NCBI GenBank assembly: GCA_902728285.1
Contig: CACVBU010000378.1
Location: 124,001 to 188,000 of the forward strand
Source of the DNA: Clytia hemisphaerica
Lineage: Eukaryota > Cnidaria > Hydrozoa > Leptothecata > Clytiidae
Length of the DNA: 64,000 nt
Direction of reading: 5' to 3'
Each line of letters opens with the position of its first letter. The first letter of the stretch is position 1. Below the pieces are notes generated by a model. It was not told the DNA's origin. It was given only the letters and a program-made list of their open reading frames with translations, and searched no databases. Positions 22,840 to 34,000 of the stretch are shown here, piece by piece. A program made the position numbers and the translations under genes.

Positions 22840-25800
22840 ATGTTGGAACTGGTTATCTATATTTTCACATCAATACTGGCATTGCTGCTTAGTTATCTTC
22901 TATATGAACGAGTGACCAGCAAAACCAACCACATACCTCAACCATGGAGTTGGCCCTTTCTCAAACATTATCCATATTTTGTTGAAAAAGACCATGTGAA
23001 ATTATACGCTGATTTTGCAGAACCATTCCGAAAAGCTGGCAAAGAATTTTTTAGGGTAAATAATCTATCACGTGAGTAAAACTATTTTATTTTAATAGTA
23101 TAATTTTATTTCTAAGTCATTTTTTCGTCGTATTCTTTTCAAAATATGATGGAGCATCCTGACAGATACTCAGATGATTGCTTTCTATGAAAACACTAAA
23201 TAACTTTTCTAAACCCATTGTCATCTATCGCACTACATGTTTTTTCATTTATAAGAATAACGTTTATAAGCATATGCAGGCTCAGGTTTGGATACCTAAA
23301 CAATGGCTCTTTTGTTTGAGAACAATAGAATGGTAAACATAATGAGAGTCTGATATAGGGGTAAACACTTGCTTATAAATAAAAACATGTATTCCATCTA
23401 CTATCCCCACCGTAATATTTGGGGAAATTCCTTCAAAATTTTGAAACTGCAAGTGATTTTTAAGTGTCTGAAAGTACACTTGGAAAGTAGAGTATAAGTC
23501 TGAGTTTTATCATGAGACTTACGAGTTTAGAATCTTAGGAACTAGAAGCACAAAAATGTTCCAAAGAGGCTGAGAATAGAGCCTGGACGCCACTTAACCC
23601 CTTCCCAATCGAAAAATCCAATGAAACAAAGTGGAAGTACTGAAATCTCAATTCTCGCCCGAGCTTTAAATTCTGAAAAACGTTCAAATTAAATTCCCAA
23701 ATATTGTCAATATATTTCGGCACCGATTGTAGTCTTACGCCTAAATCTCCTCTCGCCAGAAGCATGTTTCTTTGCTTGGAGATATTGATTTTTATTTTTG
23801 TGAAATATCTAAGATCCCCGATCGGAGTTTATTTGACTCTTCCATGGAATCATTCTTCGCAAACTTCCATTATTATTGTTTCTGTTTCTCTATTTCACCA
23901 TATAGTTCCAGAACAAGTTGTTCTATTGAACCCAGAACATCCAAAATTGGTTCTTGGTCGCCCAGATTTATTTGTCCGTTCAAGAGCACTGAATGACGTC
24001 ATTCCATTTTTTGAACACGGACTTCTAAACGTGAGAGGTGATCAGCATCGTCGACAAAAGAAATTGTTAAGTCAAGCTTTCACACCAGCAATGTTGAGCA
24101 AATATTTGGCAGCATCTAACAAAGTTGGAAATGATAAAATTCAGGTATAAAGATTGTATTTTTGGTGTTAGTTACACATTTATTTGTTTTATAAGAACAT
24201 TCAAAATTTTTAAGCTTTCGGATATTCTTAACATTTTGGGTCTAAAAGCTTAAAAATGCTCTTAACATGTTCTTATTTATACCATTTTTACCCATTTTCC
24301 TAAGAAATCGGGTGTTTTCGAGTCTACAAAGCCTTAAAATGTTCTTAACTTGTTCTTAACATTTTTGCCATTGAAGCTTTGTTTTCATATAGTTTGTTCT
24401 TATAAAAAACGTGTAGTTACTAGCTGAACAATTCTCCTACTAAAAGTCTGTACCTCAATATAAACTGCAGCGGTGACAAAAAAAGCTGTAACTTTTGATA
24501 GATTCATAATCAAATAGCGGTTTTGTGTTTGTTGAAAAGATCAACAGGAGTGAAATATTATGAAAATAAAAGAAATGAACGAAAATTGGAGAATGAAAAA
24601 GAAAAAAGTGACAAATTCCCCCCTTAACATATATAGAGCGGTTAGTTAAAATATTTTTCACGCCAAAAACTAAATTGTTTCACTCAACCCTTTCCGACTA
24701 CTTTGGAAATTTTAAATTACTACACTCCCTTCTCACAGACCCGTTAGGACCTCTTCCCACTGGAAAAATTGGCCAAAATATAATCCCAGTGGAAAATTAT
24801 ACCCTAATTTTTGTTCCCGCTGAAAATAACCTGATAAGTAAATCCTCACTACAAAATATTATGCTATTTTTTCCATTCCTACTGAACTTTTGGCTTGAAA
24901 ACAATATAATTCAAATCCCCAGCCGTAAAAAACATGGGAGTATCAATCTCCATCAATCCGTTATTTTTACCTCCAGTGGCTGAAAAAAATGCTACCAGAT
25001 CTGTGAGAGGGGGTGTATGACTGTAAGTCTAATTTTTAGAAATGGCATGATTTAGCCAAACAACACACTGATGATACTATCCACGCACCAGCAGCTCTTA
25101 TCGACGTTTTAGCCGATTACACCGATATAGCATTTACAGTTGCTAGTAAATCATTGGTCTACATGCCTGAACAAGATTACCAAGAGTTCACCAAAGCTTT
25201 ATTAGGAGTTACGGATTTATTGAAAGATGGCACCTTCTGGAAAGTCTTATTTGCAAAGATCCCTTTCGTTAAATATTTACCTTTTGGTACTGATGGTGCA
25301 CGACAGAAATCGATCAAAATGATTGATACTTCCATACGCAAGGTACAAAATTTTAGCAGTAAAACTAGACATTTGATTAATTTACAACCCTGTTTGTTTC
25401 TCTATTTTTTCAGTTATGCTCTTGCTCAGTTTCACCTAGTCTCTAGAGGGTCAAGTAGTTCAAATCTATAGCGCATTCCAAACATACTACAACCAGTGCA
25501 ATAATATATTGGCACCAGCCTCAGAAAAACACTGGATTTACTCACTTCCCTCTCCATCAATCCCATCCCCCTTAATTTCAATGGTTGAAGAAGGCAACAT
25601 GGCTGCAAACTGAACCATTGAAGCTTGGGGAGAGTTGAAATAAGTTGTAACATCAAAAATCAGTGTTTACTGCCAAATAATATTGCAGTGATATTTGTAG
25701 TATTTGCAAATGTTAACAGAATAAGATACCATAACCCTTAGAAACCTCTTTACCAATTTAGGTTATCGAGAAAAAGAGGCAAATGATCATCAACAGTGAA

Positions 25801-27893
25801 GAAGGTAGCGATGACAACGATCTTGTTGGAATTTGTATCCGTGGTCAATTAGACCAAAGTAAAATTGATGAAACACCTCTCACCGATCTGGAAATTCGTG
25901 ATAATTTGGTGACGTTCCTGATTGGTGCTTTTGATACTACATCGTCCTGTTTGACATGGACAACTTATGCAATAGCAAAGGTTTGGCAATATTTTAAATG
26001 GTTTTCAAGAGTTCAAATTTGGTTTACTGTTGGAATGATGGATTTTTTTTTTAAAGAAAGATTCTATAGAGATGAATATCATTTTTATCTTTTGCACTTT
26101 TTGTAAAGAGAATTTGAAAGCTTATCCTCGCGTCTAAAACAGTCGATCAATACACCAGTCTCAATAACTTTAAGAAAAAGGGGGATTTAACAAATATTTC
26201 TTATTTAAAACCACATTAGTTTAACAATGCCATCCTTAGTTTGAAATTGGATAGGGCACGGCGAAAGACCTCAGGCGAAAGCACATGGAGATAGAGCTGA
26301 CTTTCAAAGGTTTTGCTAGGTTGGATGGGCTGTTGATAATGAGAACAGTGCTCAGAAGCTTACTTGTTTTGGGGCAAAAACGTACCCTTCAGTTTTGACT
26401 TCACCAAAACTTTTCCCCAAAGTTTTCATCGTGAGGCTCTGAAGTTTTTTATTCGGTGCCTAGAAAGCTTCCGTGGAATTTGTCACCTCTGTTCACATCT
26501 GCTTCGTCATATTACTGCCAGACTAGAACCGCTTTGAATGATTGGGTGCTGCATGGGTTGAATAAAAGTACGATAAATGGCCAAAATTAGAGAAAATCAT
26601 GAACATTAAAACACACTTAACTTTTTATCAGCATCCAGATATCCAAAAGAAACTGCGAGAGGAGATCAATCAAGTTGTAGAAGACTTTGATAACGTCACA
26701 TACACAGATATCGCAAATCTCAAATACCTCGATATGGTGATCAAGGAATCATTGCGTTACTATAACGCTTCTATTCGTGTTGGACGTCTTGCAGCTCAAG
26801 ATTGCCATATTGGTGATACATGGATTCCAAAAGGACAAATGATCAAAACAGTTTTCAGTTTATTTCATATGAACGAAAAGACTTTTCCTGAACCAGAAAA
26901 ATTTGATCCAGAAAGATTTCGTGAACCAGGTTAGTGGGAAAACATTACATTTTTGTCTTGTAACATACAATGTGTCCGGAAAAAAACGGAACAGAATAAA
27001 GACTGTACTTCTTTTTTTCGGACACACTGTATTGGTAATAAAGATAATGATGACAAATAAATGAGATGATCGTCTATGATGGTTCATGCTTTGACCGCCA
27101 TGGTGGTGTACCCCGCTGAACTTCTTTGCTCTTGGCACACAACTTTTCCATTTCCATTTTCGAAAATTTTTAATTTTCCACCCGCTTTTTGGTAATTGTT
27201 TATTTTTGTTAATCTCATTGATTTAACAAAGAATCCTCAACCAATTATTTGCGAATTTGACCGATCACCTTATTGGAACCTTTTTCCAATGAAATTTTTG
27301 CACCCTGTTGAATAGTAATTTCATAAACGCTTCATAAACGCTCCTTCTCGTGTTAGTAGGTGGGCGTTGACCTCGTGAAATCGAAATAGTGATGTCTAAA
27401 AGTCTTAGATTGTTTGGTCACTAACTTATCGACTCTATCTAACAGTAATATCCTAGGTATATTTTTTAGCGAGGTTAAGTTTTTCCAGTAGGTAACGAAC
27501 GGTATATGAAATAGGATAGCCTGATGGAAAACGTGATTGTATGAAGCTCATTAAACTATTGCACTTTCTGTTTGTCTTCGTGATCATACTTAAAGTCACC
27601 TTACTTATGCTGTGACATAGCGAGATCGAGATATAAAATCATTAATCTATATTTCTTATTTTCATTCATGTGCAGTCAAAATTGGTTCATGGCTTGCATT
27701 TGGATACGGCCCGTACAGTTGCATTGGGAAGAAATTCGCGTTGAATGAGATTAAAACAGTTCTTGTTAAAGTGGTTGCAAATTTCCAACTCTCCTTGAAG
27801 AATGAACCGAAACTGAACCGAAGAATCAAAGTTGGTTTATTCAATGAAGAACCGATTCATGTTCTCATTCAACCAACAAAACGTCAAGAATAA
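22840..27893 (+). CDS. microsomal cytochrome P450, 6 exons
   Basis: The exons 22840-23071, 23906-24144, 25040-25342, 25762-25980, 26632-26929 and 27676-27893 join in frame to 502 aa, a normal P450 length. Residues 1-20 form a hydrophobic ER anchor, followed by a basic/Pro hinge (about 25-37). Helix C has DQHRRQKK; the I-helix has GAFDTT (313-318), the K-helix ExxR is E370-R373, PERF is at 424-427, and the heme loop FGYGPYSCIG (439-448) carries the ligand Cys446. Two usual heme-propionate contacts differ: helix C lacks the common WxxxR (HxxxK here), and the loop has Tyr444 where Arg is normal. It would be an NADPH-P450-reductase-dependent monooxygenase; substrate and CYP family cannot be assigned. 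Exon 1 uses the GTGAGT donor at 23072 because an earlier GT (23056) breaks phase. The PERF-to-heme-loop gap (11 residues) is slightly short. Confidence 0.92.
24166..24420. repeat. AAGAACAT-type MITE in P450 intron 2
   Basis: The ends are GTTACACATTT and AACGTGTAGTTAC, an imperfect inverted pair. The interior has many TTCTTAAC/GTTCTTA motifs and a GGGTGTTTTCGAGTC block, also found inverted at 44503-44752. Confidence 0.6.
26966..27031. mobile_element. 66-bp TIR element in P450 intron 5
   Basis: TACAATGTGTCCGGAAAAAA faces its near-complement ending GGACACACTGTA. TA is at both ends. The terminal TGTGTCC resembles the element at 37553-37753. Confidence 0.65.
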
Positions 27894-28218
27894 CAGACAT
27901 ATCATGTTTTATAATCATTTAATCGAATGTATAGTTGGTCAATGTCTTAAAAAAATCATGTCATTGGTTTTCACTTCTTTAGCTTGATGACGGAAAATTT
28001 TAATATTTCATATGATAGCTTGGATAGTGCATAATCTAAAAAATTAGGTATTGTCATTTTCTTTAAGAAGCCAATTAAAATTTTAAAAGTGCAAAAAATG
28101 TTTTGGATGAATTTGATTCAAAGGATTAAATTCCAAAGAATTGGAAATTTTTGTTTACAGGGGTTAACATTTATACGAAGTGTTTCCAGGAACAAAGAAA
28201 ACGATTTAAAGAAAACGA

Positions 28219-28513
28219 TTCATCCTCAACAAAAACCCGTTTTCAGCTTGCAAAATTTACCAAGGTGATTGTTCTTGTGGTCAAATTTACATTGGTGAAA
28301 CTAAACGATATACTGTCGCTACGGTGGTGTGAACACGAAAATGTCACTTTAAAATCAGAGCCTGAAAAACATTTAAATTCCTACCCAAATCACAAATTCC
28401 AATGGAAAATTGTCCTCAATGCCCCAAAGAATTGGAGAACTCGTAAAAATCTTGAAGCATCTTTTATTGCTATCAAGAACCCTGGACTTAATGATCAAAA
28501 TTACTGCTTTTAG
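28219..28513 (+). mobile_element. GIY-YIG endonuclease remnant of a retroelement
   Basis: In one frame (28219-28328) the translation reads NPFSACKIYQGDC, then SCGQIYIGETKR, a typical GIY-YIG start, and reaches a stop at 28327-28329. From 28322 the overlapping +1 frame continues with RWCEHEN, SEPEKHL, HKFQWKI and RKNLEASFIAI, ending at 28513. These are the blocks expected after the active-site region, so a frameshift near 28318-28325 has split the domain. Such C-terminal GIY-YIG domains occur in Penelope-like retroelements; no reverse transcriptase is seen upstream. It is a dead fragment 260-330 bp beyond the P450 stop. Confidence 0.75.
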
Positions 28514-31039
28514 AAATGGAGTCACGTAGATATTTTATGCATTTTCTTTTGTTTTTAGAATGTTTTGAATCAATTTTAATTACTCCCGAAAAAACTTTTT
28601 AGATGTAGATAGAAATTTGTGTAATCTGATAGAACTCTTGTATTTTTATAAGCTTGAGAATGGTGATACCACCGAAGTATATTGCTTGACTGTTTTTAAA
28701 TTTTGAACTTTGAAAAATGGCTTCAAATTATAACACACGATTCATCATTGTTACATTAAATATCGTCCAAAACATTATAACCTGAGATCAGATTGTGGTT
28801 GTTTTCTGCCCACCACGCTGAAGCTCTAAAGGGATGGGTGAAAATATACACTCTGACGAATATGCAATCTCGAAATCGTAAGGACTGCGTTTGTCTAAAA
28901 GGACTGGGGATGACAACAAAGTTGCGTGATTGTGTTTATGAATAGGGCGCCGTATCAGTTTTTAAATTTCTGGCGCACAACAAGATTCTAGTTGTAAAAT
29001 TTTCCGCGGGAGGGCTTTTTTCCTCAGATGTATAATTTTCAAGTGCCTACAGAGGTTTACCGTGCACGTAAGAAAATCATGAACAGCTGTTATCAGGTTA
29101 GGATGGAGTGAGAAGGTTTTTTTTGCAAATATTGGGCTATCAAATTTTGTATCCATGGATGCATACAGGGGTGGAGAACGAGCATTTTCAGGGGTAATGC
29201 AAAAACAATTTCCAGGGTGTTTAGGGAAAGTTTTTGCAATTTTTCAAGGGAGTTTGGTTAAGTCATTTTCCTCTCGAGATTTTCCTTGGGAAATACAAGA
29301 GATTATTTTAGGTCATTTTTCTTGGGAAATAAGAGATTATTGTCGGATTAGGTGATCCTATCGTCTACACAAGATCACTAAAAAAGGGATATATTTGAAA
29401 ATGGTGGCTAGCCCGGGGTGAAGTAAGCAGTGGCGGAGGTTTTCACTGTGTTCCAAACTCTAACGCCACTTTTTTCCCGTAAACCACCCTGACACCCTGA
29501 CTACGCGTTTATATATTTTCTCGTGGTTACTGACCCTAAAACAGACGATATATCGTCTATGATCGGATATCAACAAACTTCACATCTCATCATTCAGAAC
29601 ACATATTTATTTAACTGGATTAGTTTCCAACCTTCTCTATATCCCAGAAACCTCGTGCCACAGACCCGGTGGGACCCCTGCCTTACTGAAAAATTCAACT
29701 GTAGGAAACACTCTGGGAGAAAGTTCCAACGGGGCTGTGAGACAGGGATGTACTTCAGAAAATTTTTTGGCATATACCAATAGATCAATCCTTTATTTTA
29801 TATCTTTCCAATTTAAGTGGTCCTGGTTTCACCGATTGTTACTTTATAAGTCTTGCTGATAAAGAATTTGTATGCCCAAATGAACCACCAAAAGGCGTAA
29901 GAAAAATATTGCTCGATGCTTCTTCCAATATACAGTAGAGTCTCTTTTACCCACAACCTTCAAAACTCGAACAATTTCTTTTCGTCCCTCCAGTTGAAAA
30001 TGGTTTAAAAACCTTCTCCATAACTTGGGATTTCCTTCTCGAACAAATTTGTGCTCCCCGTGCGTGTTCGAGTACTTCAATAAGTTGGTACAGCCGTCAC
30101 AATGGGCTTTTCCAGAAAAAAATTGAATATAGCGGGTGGAGGATATAACAATTTTCAGTGATTTACCCCCTGGTAACTTTTGCCCCCCCCCCCCGGACAA
30201 CGGGTTTTACCCCCCGGACAACGGGTTTTACCCCCGGACAAGCATCAGTTGACTCCCCGGACAACCCAAATTACCCCTGGACAGAGCAAATTTACCCCCC
30301 GGACAAGGCAAATTTTGATGATTTTTCGCTACCTCCATGTACGGACATTTTCTGGAAGAGCCCAATGCTTCTTCAACATTGCAAAGGGGAGGAGTGGGGG
30401 AATACTCAAATGTTTCTTTGGAAAATGTTGCCATAAATGGTGATAAACCTGACTCTAGCGATGTCTATTGTGTCAAAGAGATTTTAACTGTCAAAGGGGT
30501 ATTGGGTGGTTTGCATTTCCTTTGGAATGACCAAGGTACAGATGCCAATAAAGATTTAATCATTTTACTGAGCTGAAGGTTCTGAATATCAAAGTGTCAA
30601 AGGATTTAGTGCAGTTGTCAGCTACAAGATTTTACCAATAAATCCATATTTCCAACCTATCCCATCTCTATCGGTATTAATGGGTAATTAGTTTAATCAG
30701 TATTAATTAGTATTGATTACTATTAATCACTATACTCACAGAGAAGAAATGTTTTTACTCTTTCTTGCATTTTACTCTTTCTTGGTTTTTTCATATAAAT
30801 CTGACCATACAAGAGATGTCATAGATTTAATTATGCCAATCTTAATCATAAAATATAAATTTGCAGAAATTTAATGGATAACATAAATTTTCGGATTCGA
30901 TTGAATTGTTTAAAACAAATTAGTACATAAATACAAGGTTAAATATAAAAATAGGTTATATGAAAATACCAAAAATCCTGGTGTAAACTAATTCCTTCAT
31001 TCTCAAATAGACCGGGTGTGCGTGCGTGCGTATGTTTAG
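28514..31039. other. gene-free stretch between P450 and the minus-strand secreted-protein gene
   Basis: Nothing coding is supported apart from the minisatellite at 30181-30307. Short palindromic or repeated motifs occur near 29160-29345 (CAGGGG and GGGAAAT-type). Several 60-120 codon frames look random. Confidence 0.45.
30181..30307 (+). repeat. CCCCCGGACAACGGGTTTTA minisatellite
   Basis: Three clear units of about 22 bp are followed by two or three decayed ones that keep CCCCGGACA or CCCTGGACA. Proline/threonine-rich frames across it come from the repeat. Confidence 0.75.
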
Positions 31040-34000
31040 TTAAGCACCGGAGCAGAAAAAGGTCATGCGTGATAATACACCTCTCATGGATTTTCTACTT
31101 CTTCCTTCAGCTTTCATCTTTGCAACCTTTTGTTTGTAACGTTCACAATCTTCTGCTCGTTCCATTTTATTCTTCTCTTGTTCCGTAACTAGAAAACAAA
31201 AATAAGTACTCGCATGATCATGGAAACTCAAAGGGGAGAACCAAATTCACAACAAATAGAGAGGGTGATAGAAATAAAGAACGATGAATTGCCTCAAAAG
31301 CTTCAAATGATTTGCTCACCAGGAATTTTGATTAGCTTAGAAATCTTGAGTATTTTGCGTGCGTAATGATTTTTTGAAAATTTTCACATCACATCAAAAG
31401 AGGATGTTTCAGAAAGGAAAGAAAACAAAAAATGAACAAAAAATTGAACAAAATTTATAATTTTGTCACTTCATAATGTTAAGCGAAGGGGATGTAGGTG
31501 CTATCTGACTCTCTCACCAACAGTATAACAAAAAAGAGTTAAAACCAAGCCCTCTGACTATATCTTATACCGAACCTCACTCAGTTAACAAATTCCAAAT
31601 ATTTTTAAGAAAGTGCTCAGACATGAAAGCTTGATTTGATGGTAGGTAGCACTCAGTTTGTTGATAGAGTCAAAACACCTTTTCGACCGTAATCGCCCTA
31701 AACTCGATCTAATCCTTTTTGGAAACATTTTTCTTTTGTCTATAGGTGCGAAAAAAGGACTGGGACGGTTTTAGTGGGATAAAGCGGACAAAAAATGCCC
31801 GCGCGGTAATAGGCGGCTACGGTCGAAAAGGTGTATTCTAATTTCTCTCTGATGAACTGGAAGAACTGAAAACTAACCTGTTTTTCCGTAAACTTCAACT
31901 TCGCATAATGATAGCGGGGCATCGTGTTTCTTTTTCTCTATCTTCACAACTTCACCGAAAAATCTTCGTTCGTTAGTAAACTCTTTTGCTTTTACGCCCT
32001 CCATATTTCCAGTCTGATTGAATGGTGGGTTTGACGCACGCATTGCATCATTGGAGATGAAGTTAACATAAATAGTGGCATCTGATAATTGATCACCACA
32101 ACAATCTTCTCGGTTATAAATGATAACACTTTTGATTAAAGATAACGAATGTAGTTGAACTTCCCACCAACTATCAGAACTTGACTCAGTGATACTAAGA
32201 GTGTGTTCTGTAAGTCTGCAATTCACGTGGTTACCATTGACAGCAAGATGGCTGCCACTTTGACTCGATTGGTCACCTGATTGTTTGGTTATTCCGTGAT
32301 AAGCAACATTGTCAGAATCTTCTTCACTTTTAACTATGGTAAGAAAATTCAATATCAGAATAAAATAATAGTTTAAAAAATCCTTTCAAAAAACCCTTAA
32401 ATATCTAAAAATGCTTTGTATCAGTAATCCACTGATATGTTTTTTATTTATCTATCTATCAGTACTAAAAAAGGTCCTAGGACCCACTATTCGTACAATA
32501 AGCCAGTTAGCCAGTTGGTGTAAAAAAAGAAGTAAAATTTATTGGAATATGTTATTCACTTTCCAAAAAATAAACCTGATAACTTTTAGTACGATAAAGG
32601 AGTTTGTAATGTCGTTGGAAAGAGGAACAGAAAAAGGAAGAAAAATGATCTTACATAAATGTCCGTAAACTTCGACTTCACACAACTGCAAATATTCGTC
32701 ATTTCGATTTCTCTTCGCAATCCGTAGAATGTTCCCATAGGCTGGTTGATCGCATTTGATATTGTGAACAGAGGCTGTTTCATCAACATTTGCGAGGTAT
32801 TTACACATTGAAACTTTTTGCCCTTTACGCCCTTCGTATATATCTCTTCGTGGGCGTTCACGCCAATCTTCTTCGGTCTCAATGGTCTCTTCATCAATAG
32901 CGAATATAATGATATCAGAAAGAGAATTTCCACATCCATGAATAATAACTCTGTCAACATGGTATGGTTGATCCAAAGCTACTTCCCACCAACTTCTTTT
33001 GCCAGATATTGCAATTTCAGTCTTTGAACAGGTATTTTCAGAAAGTGAACATTTTGATTTTTGACCATCAACAGCATGAGAACTGGAATGTTGTCCAGTG
33101 GTTGTTGACTGTAATGTCGGGCGATTTAATGCAAGATTTTGACCATTTCTCTTCACTAAAATGTAGAAATAAAGTTCAGTAAATTTTAGCTTAGTATTTT
33201 GGTTGAGCTGAAGTGTTTTCTTTGCCGTTAAAACTTTTAATTATAATCTCTACTGCTATGATTTATGTTCGATTTATTTATAAGTCGTATATTCTTATCG
33301 GGGAAAAGATGTCGGTGTTTTAATTAGTTGGGCGGGAAAAATTCGTCGGGGAAAAATTTCGTCACCCCCTCAAAATTTTTGTCACTTTCTCTCGACATTT
33401 TTTCCCGATAAGTTATTGTATAATTAGTGCACAAAGTTGAAATTCACGGCAACTGAGTTTTCGCCATTTTGGTACCGTACTCCAATTCTTCTAATAATCC
33501 CAATTTCTTGGCGTTTTCTCCATTACAGTAAATTACTGGCTTTTCAATTAATTTTCATTTATCAGACAAATCCGTAAAAATAAGGCCTCAATATAATCTA
33601 AAACCTTGTTTTTTATTAGTCAAAAAATATATCAAAGTAGTGAAAAGTACTTAAAATGATTCAACAAATTTTTTTTGCGAAAATACAAATCAATATTCTC
33701 AATTAGCTTTCATATGATCAAACTTACCCTTTTCTCCGTATACAACCACTTCACATAAACGAATGCTACCTTCATCCATCTTGGAGAGCATCACAACATT
33801 ACCAATAGCTCCAGCATTGCATTCGAATTGTCTGATGTAAACATTTTTCATATCACCAGTATTAGCGCAAAGGCTTCTTTTCCCACCGAAATCATAAACA
33901 TAGATATCGACATTTGATAACTGCCCAGAGTGATCAGTATCAACTTGATTGTAAAAAATAACAGTATTGATTTCATAGACACCATCCAAAATCACTTTCC

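Noticed and set aside
23704..23905. Upstream part of the 148-codon frame over P450 exon 2
   Set aside because: The part before 23906 is intron; a good polypyrimidine tract and AG precede 23906, and only the later part matches P450s.
30158..30443. Pro/Thr-rich plus-strand frames
   Set aside because: Product of the CCCCCGGACAACGGG minisatellite read in two frames.
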